Origin: a virus
DNA length: 22,457 nucleotides
Virus record (IMG/VR): IMGVR_UViG_3300009163_003429
Coordinates: 1-22,457 of that record
Direction: 5' to 3' (one strand)
Made by a program: the position numbers and the translations under genes
Notes under the pieces: generated by a model
Seen by the model: the letters and a program-made list of their open reading frames with translations, nothing else
What the model was told of the DNA's origin: nothing
The model's database searches: none
In this document: in pieces, positions 5,620 through 12,476 of the stretch
Layout of the letters: each line of letters begins with the position of its first letter
Numbering within the stretch: position 1 is the first letter of the stretch

Positions 5620-7719
5620 ATGGCAGACGATAAACTTGCGATTCTGTATGAGTATATTGACCGAGGATGGAACATCATTCCTATTCTTACGAACGATAAG
5701 CGCCCTGCCATCAAATGGCAGCAATACGAAAAAGAGTCGCGAGTTACCAAGGATCACGTGGAGACGTGGTTCAATCATTTCCCCGGATGCAATTGGGCAG
5801 TTGTCTGTGGCGAATTGAGCAATGTCGTTTGCTTGGACATCGATGGTCCTGAAGAGGGCGCAGAAAATCTTTGGAAATATCATCCCGAGATACAGTCTGT
5901 TCAGACATTGATGGCATATAGCCCAAAAGGCTGTCACATGTTTTTCTTGCATCCCGGTGCTGGCATGACTGTCAAGTCATTTCCGATCATGCCCAAAGTT
6001 GATGTGAAAGGTGATGGCGGATATGTCCTTATTGCGCCATCAGTGATCAATGACACCAAGTACAGTTGGATCACGGAATATCCCCTGTCTTCTTGTCCGG
6101 GTTGGATTACGCGAGGCGAGCGTCCACATATACGTACAGACAGCGATGACGAGAATGAGCAGCCTGCCAATGGGCAGCAACGTCCAGAATGGGTCACTGA
6201 CCTGCTTCAGAATGGCTCGCCATCTGGACGACGTAATGATGATGCCGCCAGACTAGTAGGGTATTTCCATAGCAAGCAGATCACCCGAGACATCATCGAG
6301 AAAATTGTTGCGCCATGGGCGGAATTGTGTAATCCGCCATTTTCCTTGCGCGAACTGAAGACGGTCATCCGAAGTGTCACGTCCTACCGGCAGACCGCCG
6401 CCAATCATGGGATTGTTGATCCACCTGACATGGTTTCCAGTCCGAGCGGATTCAAGTTCTCTTGGCATCAGTTTAGGATTGAAGTGCTGATTTCAAAGAT
6501 TACTGATCATGAACGCTATGGGATTATCGGAGAACTTGAAATTCGCACGAACGGAATTCCGACCCTGCCAAAACATTTGTTTGGCCCAATTGATATTTCC
6601 CTGAAAAATGCCCAGTCCTTGGCTACGTTAATCAACGAGTGCGAGAAGCGGATGTTTGGTCCGCCATGGAAGCAGATGATTGCGGACATGGCGCGATTGA
6701 CACTGTCCCAGTTCTCACAAGGAGAGCCGTGGTCATTGCTCAGGGAAGCGCCCCGCGCTCAGTCGCTTGGATTTGCCCACAAGCCACTATTGCTGGCACG
6801 AGAGCCGACCCTGTGGTTTTCCGCCGGTGGAGGCATGAAGTCGTACTTGGCACTGGCGCTAGCGATTACCATGGAGACTGGCATGGATATAGGGCTTGGT
6901 GCGCCATTGGTGCGCAATCATGTCGCGTACCTCGACTGGGAATGGAACATCAATCAGCATGCAAGCCGGTTGGACAGAATTATTTCCCCAGAGGATCAGG
7001 AACGCTATAACGTCAATATTGTCTACCGGAAATGCGTTGGACGCACATTGCGGAAACAGACCGATCAATTAAAGCGGATGATTGCGGAAGAGGGCATCAC
7101 CTACGTCATCATCGACTCCGCTGCGCCTGCCAGCGGAAAAGCATCCGATAATGATGATGTTGTGGCCTTTTTCCAAGCGGTGGGCGAACTCAGTGTTGGA
7201 TCGCTCATTCTTGCCCATGTCAACAAGAATGATCGCATGCAAGGGGCTCAAGGTGACGATGTCACAATGGCATTTGGTGGCGTGCAATGGGAGAACCAGA
7301 GCCGTAGCACTTGGAACCTTCGCAAAATCGAGGGCGAAGATGCCAGTTACACCGATGTCATTCTTACGCATCAGAAGGTAAATGCCGGTAGCAAGCAGCC
7401 GCCATACCCTGTCCGGTTCCATTTCCCGCCGGAACATGATCGGGAAGGGCTTATTCGGATCGAGGCATTGCAACCGTCTTCCTTTGCTGCAATGTCCTAT
7501 GGAGATACCGGCATTTCCATGAGAGACAGGATCATGTCTTTGGTTGGCCCACACAAGTTGACCATCGAAGAATTGGGCGAAGGGCTGGATCATCCCGTGA
7601 ATCAGCGGCTACTCAATGTCATCGAGAATATGCTCCCTCGGGAGCTGACCAAGGTCATGGAAACAGATGATCATGGCCAACCGGCGACATATTATTATGC
7701 GACACGTCGCAGGGCATAA
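5620..7719 (+). CDS. primase-polymerase / RecA-like helicase fusion (phage replication protein)
   Basis: The 699-residue protein should unwind and prime phage DNA. Residues 5-165 are a bifunctional primase/polymerase (PrimPol, AEP) domain: GWNIIPI near the start, LDID (Asp73, Asp75), GCHMFF (His106) and VDVKGDGGYVLIAPS (127-141). Residues 195-255 resemble a primase C-terminal helical domain. Residues 395-570 are a RecA/RepA-like ATPase: Walker A SAGGGMKS (401-408), LDWEW (438-442), Walker B YVIIDS (495-500) and the HVNK sensor motif (533-536). The end looks like a winged helix (about 635-695). In the P-loop a Met stands where Gly usually precedes Lys. AGGGG (5609-5613) precedes ATG 5620. It heads the replication operon behind a large inverted repeat that could be its operator or origin. 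Confidence 0.9.
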   Translation: MADDKLAILYEYIDRGWNIIPILTNDKRPAIKWQQYEKESRVTKDHVETWFNHFPGCNWAVVCGELSNVVCLDIDGPEEGAENLWKYHPEIQSVQTLMAYSPKGCHMFFLHPGAGMTVKSFPIMPKVDVKGDGGYVLIAPSVINDTKYSWITEYPLSSCPGWITRGERPHIRTDSDDENEQPANGQQRPEWVTDLLQNGSPSGRRNDDAARLVGYFHSKQITRDIIEKIVAPWAELCNPPFSLRELKTVIRSVTSYRQTAANHGIVDPPDMVSSPSGFKFSWHQFRIEVLISKITDHERYGIIGELEIRTNGIPTLPKHLFGPIDISLKNAQSLATLINECEKRMFGPPWKQMIADMARLTLSQFSQGEPWSLLREAPRAQSLGFAHKPLLLAREPTLWFSAGGGMKSYLALALAITMETGMDIGLGAPLVRNHVAYLDWEWNINQHASRLDRIISPEDQERYNVNIVYRKCVGRTLRKQTDQLKRMIAEEGITYVIIDSAAPASGKASDNDDVVAFFQAVGELSVGSLILAHVNKNDRMQGAQGDDVTMAFGGVQWENQSRSTWNLRKIEGEDASYTDVILTHQKVNAGSKQPPYPVRFHFPPEHDREGLIRIEALQPSSFAAMSYGDTGISMRDRIMSLVGPHKLTIEELGEGLDHPVNQRLLNVIENMLPRELTKVMETDDHGQPATYYYATRRRA

Positions 7720-7721
7720 AC

Positions 7722-8102
7722 ATGACGTTTAATGCATTCGATATAATCAGACGGAAATCTGCAACTGCAGATATTCCAGTGATGAAAGAATTATCTGGAG
7801 AGGAGGCCATAAATGCTCTCGACAGATTTGTTTGCTTGGTGCTTGCTTCGAATGCCCAGCACCAAGCAGGTGAGCGCAACACATACTTTTCTGATCCTTC
7901 GAACAAGGAGGTGTTTCCGAAGGCTCAACGTGCGGCTGAAACACTACGACGCATGGAAAGGGCCGGACAGCAAGCGAGACGAGTATTCTCGGATGAATGC
8001 TGGATGGAGTGGATCGTGGTCAGGTCATACGCAGAAGTATTGGCTTTCAGCGAGTGCGATTCTATGCGCCCCGAATTATTGTGGAAAATCATTCTTATGT
8101 GA
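7722..8102 (+). CDS. unknown protein, 126 aa
   Basis: It starts two bases after the primase-helicase stop, with only a weak Shine-Dalgarno-like CAGGG (7708-7712), so translation probably depends on the upstream gene. The 126-residue product is mostly helical and charged, with no membrane segment and no motif I recognise. The central part (KAQRAAETLRRMERAGQQAR) is a strongly basic amphipathic helix that could bind nucleic acid, but that is a guess. The competing frame 7813-8118 is rich in Cys and Trp and is judged a shadow. Position between helicase and resolvase suggests an accessory replication or recombination protein. Confidence 0.6.
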   Translation: MTFNAFDIIRRKSATADIPVMKELSGEEAINALDRFVCLVLASNAQHQAGERNTYFSDPSNKEVFPKAQRAAETLRRMERAGQQARRVFSDECWMEWIVVRSYAEVLAFSECDSMRPELLWKIILM

Positions 8103-8114
8103 TAGGAAGTATTT

Positions 8115-8783
8115 GTGAGAAAATCCAGTACACCTGATATTGCTTTGCCGGGATTAAAAAACAAGAATTGGAAAGATATTGCAAGAATTATCGCGATAGA
8201 CGAAAGTCTGAATGATAGCGGAGCCGCACTATTTGTAGAAGGAAAATATCAATCATTTGTTGGCCCTCATGGACATGATATTGGGATTGCGCTCAAGTTA
8301 AGTGCCCATGCTGCTACCCCTGAGAAGGCGGTCAAATACAAGCAATGGGTGGATGCAATGATTGAGCAGCATCGTCCAGATGTACTTATTGCGGAAAGTC
8401 ATCCTTTTGCCCGTGGTAGTCGTACCACAAGCATCGCCACAATAGAGGTTTTGTCTGGAATACGATTTATCACCATGTTGGCGTGTGCCGAGCGAAAAAT
8501 TCCGTATCTTGAATTTTCTACAAACTCTGTAAAATTAATCATGTGCGGCGCTGTAAATGCATCAAAAGAAATGGTACAGTTGGTATTAAAGAATATCGGG
8601 TATGATTTGCCTAGATATGAGTTGAAGGAGCAAGAAATAAACGGGAACGTTTGTGACGCAATTGCATTAGGTGAAGTTATTTGCAGAATGCAGAAAGCAG
8701 AGATTGTGCGCCAAAAATATGTGCCTGTTGTGGGAGAGGGCAGATCGCAAACACAAAAAAGAAGGAAACAATCTAATGAGTAA
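8115..8783 (+). CDS. RuvC-like Holliday junction resolvase / RNase H-fold nuclease
   Basis: The 222-residue protein resembles RuvC and should cut branched DNA intermediates before packaging. Visible landmarks are IIAIDESLNDSGAALF (25-40), matching the first RuvC strand with catalytic Asp29; VLIAESHPFARG with Glu94; GAVNASKEMVQ, equivalent to the family's G-x-x-xADKxxV segment; and NVCDAIALG with Asp181. The order and spacing suit RuvC-family phage resolvases. The C-terminal 25 residues are basic and probably disordered. GTG 8115 is chosen with AGGAAG (8104-8109) just upstream. The next gene overlaps its end by 8 nt. The exact substrate (junctions or other branches) cannot be read from the sequence. 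Confidence 0.82.
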   Translation: MRKSSTPDIALPGLKNKNWKDIARIIAIDESLNDSGAALFVEGKYQSFVGPHGHDIGIALKLSAHAATPEKAVKYKQWVDAMIEQHRPDVLIAESHPFARGSRTTSIATIEVLSGIRFITMLACAERKIPYLEFSTNSVKLIMCGAVNASKEMVQLVLKNIGYDLPRYELKEQEINGNVCDAIALGEVICRMQKAEIVRQKYVPVVGEGRSQTQKRRKQSNE

Positions 8784-9198
8784 CAATATTGATTTTGACC
8801 AAAATTTCAGAGAGCCCGAAACCATTGCAGATTGTCAAGATCGGCTTTTTGAATTAAGAAATGATTTGTATAAGATCAATCATCAATTATCTGATGAAAA
8901 TCGACAGGAAAAGATGAGTTGGGACGAACATCAATATACCGAATGGAAGCATCGCGCGACACATGCGAAGAACTCCAAGATTATTCAGCAGCAGAAATTG
9001 AAGCGCTGGCTGGAAAGTGAGCGAGTTCGTCGTGCGATTGATATACTCAGGGGAGACAACCCAGTCGCGGTCCTTGGGCAACTCTTGGATATCGTCAACG
9101 ATATTCGTCAACGGCACAATGTGCCTCTGACTGCGGACCAGCAGAATATTGTTTCGCTTGCCGACAACATTGTCAGCAATGCCCCAGTAGGGAGATAG
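8776..9198 (+). CDS. unknown helical protein, 140 aa
   Basis: ATG 8776, inside the last codons of the resolvase gene, has AAGGA (8762-8766) nine bases upstream and is preferred to a longer reading frame from 8671 that lies wholly inside the resolvase. The 140-residue product is charged and helical, with a probable coiled coil in the first 60 residues (DCQDRLFELRNDLYKINHQL). The second half (LKRWLESERVRRAIDILRGD, then a segment around GQLLDIVNDIRQ) is also helical. There is no catalytic motif. It resembles small phage accessory proteins between replication genes but I cannot name a family. Confidence 0.65.
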   Translation: MSNNIDFDQNFREPETIADCQDRLFELRNDLYKINHQLSDENRQEKMSWDEHQYTEWKHRATHAKNSKIIQQQKLKRWLESERVRRAIDILRGDNPVAVLGQLLDIVNDIRQRHNVPLTADQQNIVSLADNIVSNAPVGR

Positions 9199-9199
9199 C

Positions 9200-9568
9200 G
9201 TGAAGACTCAATTCCATTCAATGAACCAGAGACGCGGACTATGCCTTAACATTCGGCTTCCTATCGGAGTTGCTCGTCGTCTTAATGGACAACAGTTGGA
9301 TGCGGACACTTTGTTGCGCAAGGCTATTGACCTTGGATATTGCATCCGGAAAAACATGGTTGAATATCAGTTCCGATATGTGCCAACACCATGCGTGGTA
9401 TCCAATGAAGTTTACCAACAGATGATGCCGGTATTTATCGAGCAATCAAGTGATATTGTGGGCCGTTTTGCTGGCGTATTGATTGCAAAGGTCATGGAGG
9501 TGGCAGTATTGCCCGTCTCTGGAACTTTGCCTACTGAAATTGAATTGCGTGCCCTGAAGGAGCGGTAA
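9200..9568 (+). CDS. unknown protein, 122 aa
   Basis: It begins at GTG 9200, one base after the previous stop, with GGGAG (9190-9194) upstream. The 122-residue product has a basic N-terminus, a Tyr/Phe-rich centre (MVEYQFRYVPTP) and a hydrophobic helix (FAGVLIAKVMEVAVLPV, about 90-107) that could be buried or membrane-associated. No motif is recognised. The next gene starts in its stop codon (TAATG). Confidence 0.6.
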   Translation: MKTQFHSMNQRRGLCLNIRLPIGVARRLNGQQLDADTLLRKAIDLGYCIRKNMVEYQFRYVPTPCVVSNEVYQQMMPVFIEQSSDIVGRFAGVLIAKVMEVAVLPVSGTLPTEIELRALKER

Positions 9569-10032
9569 TGTCCAAAAGTCGCATTAGCGATGTAAACCCA
9601 GTTGGTGGGATGCCTGAGCATCCCACCATCAAGAATTTTCCTGTAATGTGGGCCGATATTGGGGACACGTGGCTTTTCAGGCGCGTCACAAATGCCTTGA
9701 TCCCCAAGGTGATTGATCAACCTAGCATTGATGATCCAATTGTTAGGTACGCAATCTGCGCCATCAAGCGGAGCAAGGCAAACGGCGACGGCATTGATTT
9801 TGTCATGTGGCAGGAAATCGAACAGATTCAGCCAGATCGAGAAACATCCATTGTAACGCCTGTCTTGTGCTTTGGGCCGTCCAAAATGATTGATAAGAAG
9901 CATTTGGACGCCACTGTTGATTTGACCATGAAGTCATTTCAAGAGGTTTATCATCATCCGCGATGGATTACCGTGTTTGGTGAAAATGCTCATCCTGTTC
10001 CTGTTCCTGAGGTTGAAGAACAAGATCAATGA
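9568..10032 (+). CDS. unknown protein, 154 aa
   Basis: ATG 9568 follows a strong AAGGAG (9557-9562) and overlaps the previous stop. The 154-residue product is soluble, with a mixed alpha/beta look and an acidic, Pro/Val-rich C-terminus (PVPVPEVEEQDQ). I see no nuclease, kinase or DNA-binding motif. The methyltransferase gene starts within its stop (ATGA), so the two are translationally coupled and may cooperate. Confidence 0.62.
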   Translation: MSKSRISDVNPVGGMPEHPTIKNFPVMWADIGDTWLFRRVTNALIPKVIDQPSIDDPIVRYAICAIKRSKANGDGIDFVMWQEIEQIQPDRETSIVTPVLCFGPSKMIDKKHLDATVDLTMKSFQEVYHHPRWITVFGENAHPVPVPEVEEQDQ

Positions 10033-10595
10033 AATTTTCCTTGGCGGTCATTGATCCTCCATGGCGATGGGAAGCATACAGCGAAAAGGGAAATGACAGA
10101 AGACCCCCATACGAAACTATGGGGGAACTTTTGCATGACATTGATATCAATTCTATTCTTGAAAAAGACGCGATTGTGTTTTTATGGGTCATTGATTCAA
10201 TGTTGCCAGAAGCCATGCGCTTGGTCAGCGAATGGAATTTGACGTTTCGGACGGTGGGGTTTTATTGGACCAAGCACCGCATTAGTGGCGCGGAACATAT
10301 GGGTACTGGGTATTACACCAGAGCCAATCCAGAACAATGCTGGATTTTGCGCAAAGGCAAGGGTATCAAGCGAGTATCTGCAAGTGTGCGTCGATGGCTG
10401 CATGCCCCAGTAGGGGCTCACAGTGCTAAGCCGCAAGAATTTTACGACCGTGTTGTTGCACTGTTTGGCGACGTGCCTCGATTGGATGTATTTGCCAGAG
10501 ACACAAGACCGGGATGGACTTGTGTTGGGAATGAGATTGATGGCCTTGATATTGTCGAGGCATTGAACAGGCTGAAGGAAATTGAAGATGTCTAA
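10029..10595 (+). CDS. MT-A70-family adenine N6-methyltransferase
   Basis: The 188-residue protein should transfer a methyl group from S-adenosylmethionine to adenine N6 in DNA. The catalytic motif DPPW is at residues 9-12 (LAVIDPPWRW), followed by the family's FLWVIDSMLPEA, a TVGFYWTKHR strand, GTGYYTRANPEQCWILRKGKG (near 95-115, shared with IME4-like phage enzymes), a segment around SAKPQEFYDRVVALFGDVP, and LDVFARDTRPGWTCVGNE, which fits the C-terminal part of the SAM pocket. Length is normal for the short phage form. It is coupled to the gene before (ATGA) and overlaps the gene after by 8 nt. It probably protects phage DNA from host restriction or marks newly made DNA; the target site is unknown. 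Confidence 0.92.
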   Translation: MKFSLAVIDPPWRWEAYSEKGNDRRPPYETMGELLHDIDINSILEKDAIVFLWVIDSMLPEAMRLVSEWNLTFRTVGFYWTKHRISGAEHMGTGYYTRANPEQCWILRKGKGIKRVSASVRRWLHAPVGAHSAKPQEFYDRVVALFGDVPRLDVFARDTRPGWTCVGNEIDGLDIVEALNRLKEIEDV

Positions 10596-10926
10596 TTTTA
10601 GTATTCGTGCTTTTGATGAGGCGCAACGTAGGAAGATGTATCCTGATCGCAAGGGAATTGTCGGGATTGCATGCATGCAGCGTGATATCATCACTGCCCA
10701 GAAACATCTATCCATATTAGCGACAATCCTTTGGCGTACAAGTGTTGATCAATCATATCGGCAAGAGACAGAACAAGTGCCAAATCTAGCAATTAAACCA
10801 AATGCCGTTCAAGAGCAACTTGGACAAATAGGGGTTCAGTTGCTACAATTATCTGGTGCATTAGGAATTGATTTTGTTTCAGTTTTAAAGCATGAAATTG
10901 AAAGACTGGAAATTACCGTAATATAA
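10588..10926 (+). CDS. small helical protein with MazG-like C-terminal half
   Basis: ATG 10588 has AAGGA (10574-10578) nine bases upstream and overlaps the methyltransferase end. The 112-residue product is helical. Residues 78-109 (the stretch containing QLGQIGVQLLQLSGALGIDF, then KHEIERLE) resemble the last two helices of MazG-like nucleotide pyrophosphohydrolases, where the usual pattern is E-x-A-D-V-x-x-Y-L-L-x-L-A-x-x-L-G-I-D. However, the metal-binding Glu/Asp residues are replaced by Gln and Gly, so if it belongs to the family it is probably not an active pyrophosphohydrolase. The similarity is by eye and could be a chance match of helical periodicity. Confidence 0.55.
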   Translation: MSNFSIRAFDEAQRRKMYPDRKGIVGIACMQRDIITAQKHLSILATILWRTSVDQSYRQETEQVPNLAIKPNAVQEQLGQIGVQLLQLSGALGIDFVSVLKHEIERLEITVI

Positions 10927-11087
10927 TGGCAAAATGGAATAATCTTAAGAAAAAGAAGCAGTATCAATGTGTTGAGTGTTACTCAAAAATTGATTATGCT
11001 CCACACAAAAAGGAAGATGCATTTACGTATCGGTGCAAAAGTTGTCGCAAAGATTGCTTGTTTGTCCCAGTGGAGGACGAAGAATGA
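10926..11087 (+). CDS. small zinc-ribbon protein, 53 aa
   Basis: ATG 10926 overlaps the previous TAA (TAATG), and the TGA at 11085-11087 overlaps the next ATG (11084). The 53-residue product has two CxxC knuckles, CVEC (15-18) and CKSC (37-40), plus Cys44, in a Lys-rich protein. This spacing fits a single four-Cys zinc ribbon that may bind nucleic acid or a partner protein. Coupling on both sides makes it a real gene despite its size. Confidence 0.72.
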   Translation: MAKWNNLKKKKQYQCVECYSKIDYAPHKKEDAFTYRCKSCRKDCLFVPVEDEE

Positions 11088-11341
11088 GTCCAAAAAGACC
11101 AACGTGGATTGTAAAGGCAAATAAAAATTCTGAGACCCAAGCATGGTGGAACAACGTTGCAAATATTTTTTTAAATTATCCAGATTCAATTCCAGATGCG
11201 ATTGATCCGCTTATTGATCCACAATGGAGTGAAACTGCCATCATGGCAACCAATGAGGATGTGCGTCATATTCAAGCATGGGCAACAGGCATCGACGGGT
11301 GGAGTACACGTAATTCTCCCTTGAGTTTTGAAAAAACATAA
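11084..11341 (+). CDS. unknown protein, 85 aa, last gene of the early operon
   Basis: ATG 11084 has GGAGG (11072-11076) seven bases upstream and overlaps the zinc-ribbon stop; a longer frame starting at 11033 lies within that gene. The 85-residue product has a basic N-terminus (MSPKRPTWIVKANK) and several Trp residues, and is otherwise mildly acidic. No family is recognised. A terminator follows 24 nt after its stop, closing the operon. Confidence 0.65.
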   Translation: MSPKRPTWIVKANKNSETQAWWNNVANIFLNYPDSIPDAIDPLIDPQWSETAIMATNEDVRHIQAWATGIDGWSTRNSPLSFEKT

Positions 11342-11365
11342 TGCCTTGTTTTTTTCGTTTCCTGT

Positions 11366-11395
11366 AGCCACCGATTAGCCACCCGGTGGCTTTTT
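11366..11395 (+). terminator. intrinsic terminator between early and packaging genes
   Basis: AGCCAC (11377-11382) and GTGGCT (11386-11391) form a stem with a CCG loop, followed by TTTTT (11391-11395). A second AGCCACC (11366-11372) could pair with GGTGGCT instead, giving an alternative longer-loop hairpin. It separates the replication operon from the terminase genes. Confidence 0.75.
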
Positions 11396-11396
11396 G

Positions 11397-11409
11397 TATA
11401 ATAAGACCA
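11397..11409 (+). promoter_or_regulatory. promoter giving a likely leaderless terminase mRNA
   Basis: A perfect -10 TATAAT (11397-11402) directly follows the terminator. The ATG of the next gene is at 11409, six bases later, just where transcription should start. No Shine-Dalgarno fits between. There is no good -35 (ATTAGC at 11374-11379), so an activator or phage-modified polymerase may be needed. Confidence 0.5.
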
Positions 11410-12476
11410 TGAGCAAACCTGAAATACTTCCAGATAATCCTCTTGAAAATATTGCACAATTAGTCAGAAAACAATTTCGCGAGCAATCAATGCGCGATAT
11501 AGCGGCCACTGCGTCGAAGGGAAAGAGAAAAATCCCTTTGGAGGCGGAAATTCCAGATCGCCCCACAATTGATCGCATGCAGCAACGTCGCCGTGCGGCA
11601 GACATGACTGCACCTGTCCCGGTTGACGATAATGATCCATCTACATGGAACAATGAGGACCGTGACACCAATAACGCGGAACCTTTGGCAAATGCATCGA
11701 TCTATGACGACATCGATGACATGACGCCGGGTGAAACGCCCATGTCGCCGGAAGAAGCTGCATTGCAGTTGGCACTTGCAGTTCGGAAGGGACATGAAAA
11801 GGGAAAACCAGATATCGATTGGTATCTGGTCAAATTATTATATGTCTATGGAGGATGGACTTATGAGCGTATTGCTAAAGAATGTAATGTTTCTTTTACG
11901 CTTGTCAGGCTCAACGGACGCAAAGGACGTTGGCCGGAATCAAGAGAATCTTATCGAGAGGAACAGGCGCAAAAAATTCAAGAGAGACTTGCGCTTGAGG
12001 AAGATCGGTTACGCGATTGGCAAATTCTTAAGAGGCGTCAAGCTGGGATTGACGGCCTTAACTGGTTCACCAAAGCGATAGCCAATTTACGAGACGATGC
12101 CAGTCCAGAGTCAATTGCAAAATTGGGTGGATTGATGGACAGGATGCTGTCATCAGTCACCGGGCTGGCCCCCGTGGAAGGCGCTCCGGGTGGTGTGAAC
12201 GTATCAGTTCAAAACAATAACGTCTCCTTGAGCGCATTTCCCGCCAACTCACCACAGGCCAAGTTGGCAGCGGTCTGGGATCGCAAGGTTGGAGAGACGG
12301 ATTCCGAGCATACACGACGCCTTTCGCTGACAATCAGGGATTTGTACTATGAGTGTGAACGAGCGGGACTGTATGAAAATTTGAAATTGGATTCGGAAAG
12401 TCAGCGTCAGTTGAAACTTCGTAATCGTCTAGGACTCAAAGAGTCCGACATTCCTATTGTTGTGACGAGTCAATAA
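11409..12476 (+). CDS. terminase small subunit (putative)
   Basis: The 355-residue protein probably recognises the packaging site and loads the large terminase. Residues 139-175 form a helix-turn-helix of the type seen in small terminases: WYLVKLLYVYGGWTYERIAK, then ECNVSFTLVRLNGRKGRW, i.e. an IA-x-x-x-x-V core followed by a basic RKGRW end. The N-terminal 110 residues are charged, Asp/Pro-rich and probably flexible. A coiled coil with many Glu/Arg follows the helix-turn-helix (about 177-205), suiting oligomerisation. It is longer than most small terminases. ATG 11409 is preferred to TTG 11394, which would begin upstream of the TATAAT box. Its stop overlaps the ATG of the large terminase. Assignment rests on the helix-turn-helix plus gene order. 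Confidence 0.75.
   Translation: MSKPEILPDNPLENIAQLVRKQFREQSMRDIAATASKGKRKIPLEAEIPDRPTIDRMQQRRRAADMTAPVPVDDNDPSTWNNEDRDTNNAEPLANASIYDDIDDMTPGETPMSPEEAALQLALAVRKGHEKGKPDIDWYLVKLLYVYGGWTYERIAKECNVSFTLVRLNGRKGRWPESRESYREEQAQKIQERLALEEDRLRDWQILKRRQAGIDGLNWFTKAIANLRDDASPESIAKLGGLMDRMLSSVTGLAPVEGAPGGVNVSVQNNNVSLSAFPANSPQAKLAAVWDRKVGETDSEHTRRLSLTIRDLYYECERAGLYENLKLDSESQRQLKLRNRLGLKESDIPIVVTSQ

Noticed and set aside
7069-7593. 174-aa minus-strand ORF inside the primase-helicase
   Set aside because: It overlaps the helicase Walker B region, which is clearly coding on the plus strand.
7813-8118. 101-aa plus-strand ORF overlapping the 126-aa gene
   Set aside because: It has Cys/Trp-rich composition and overlaps the resolvase start; the 7722 frame starts right behind the helicase and reads like a real protein.
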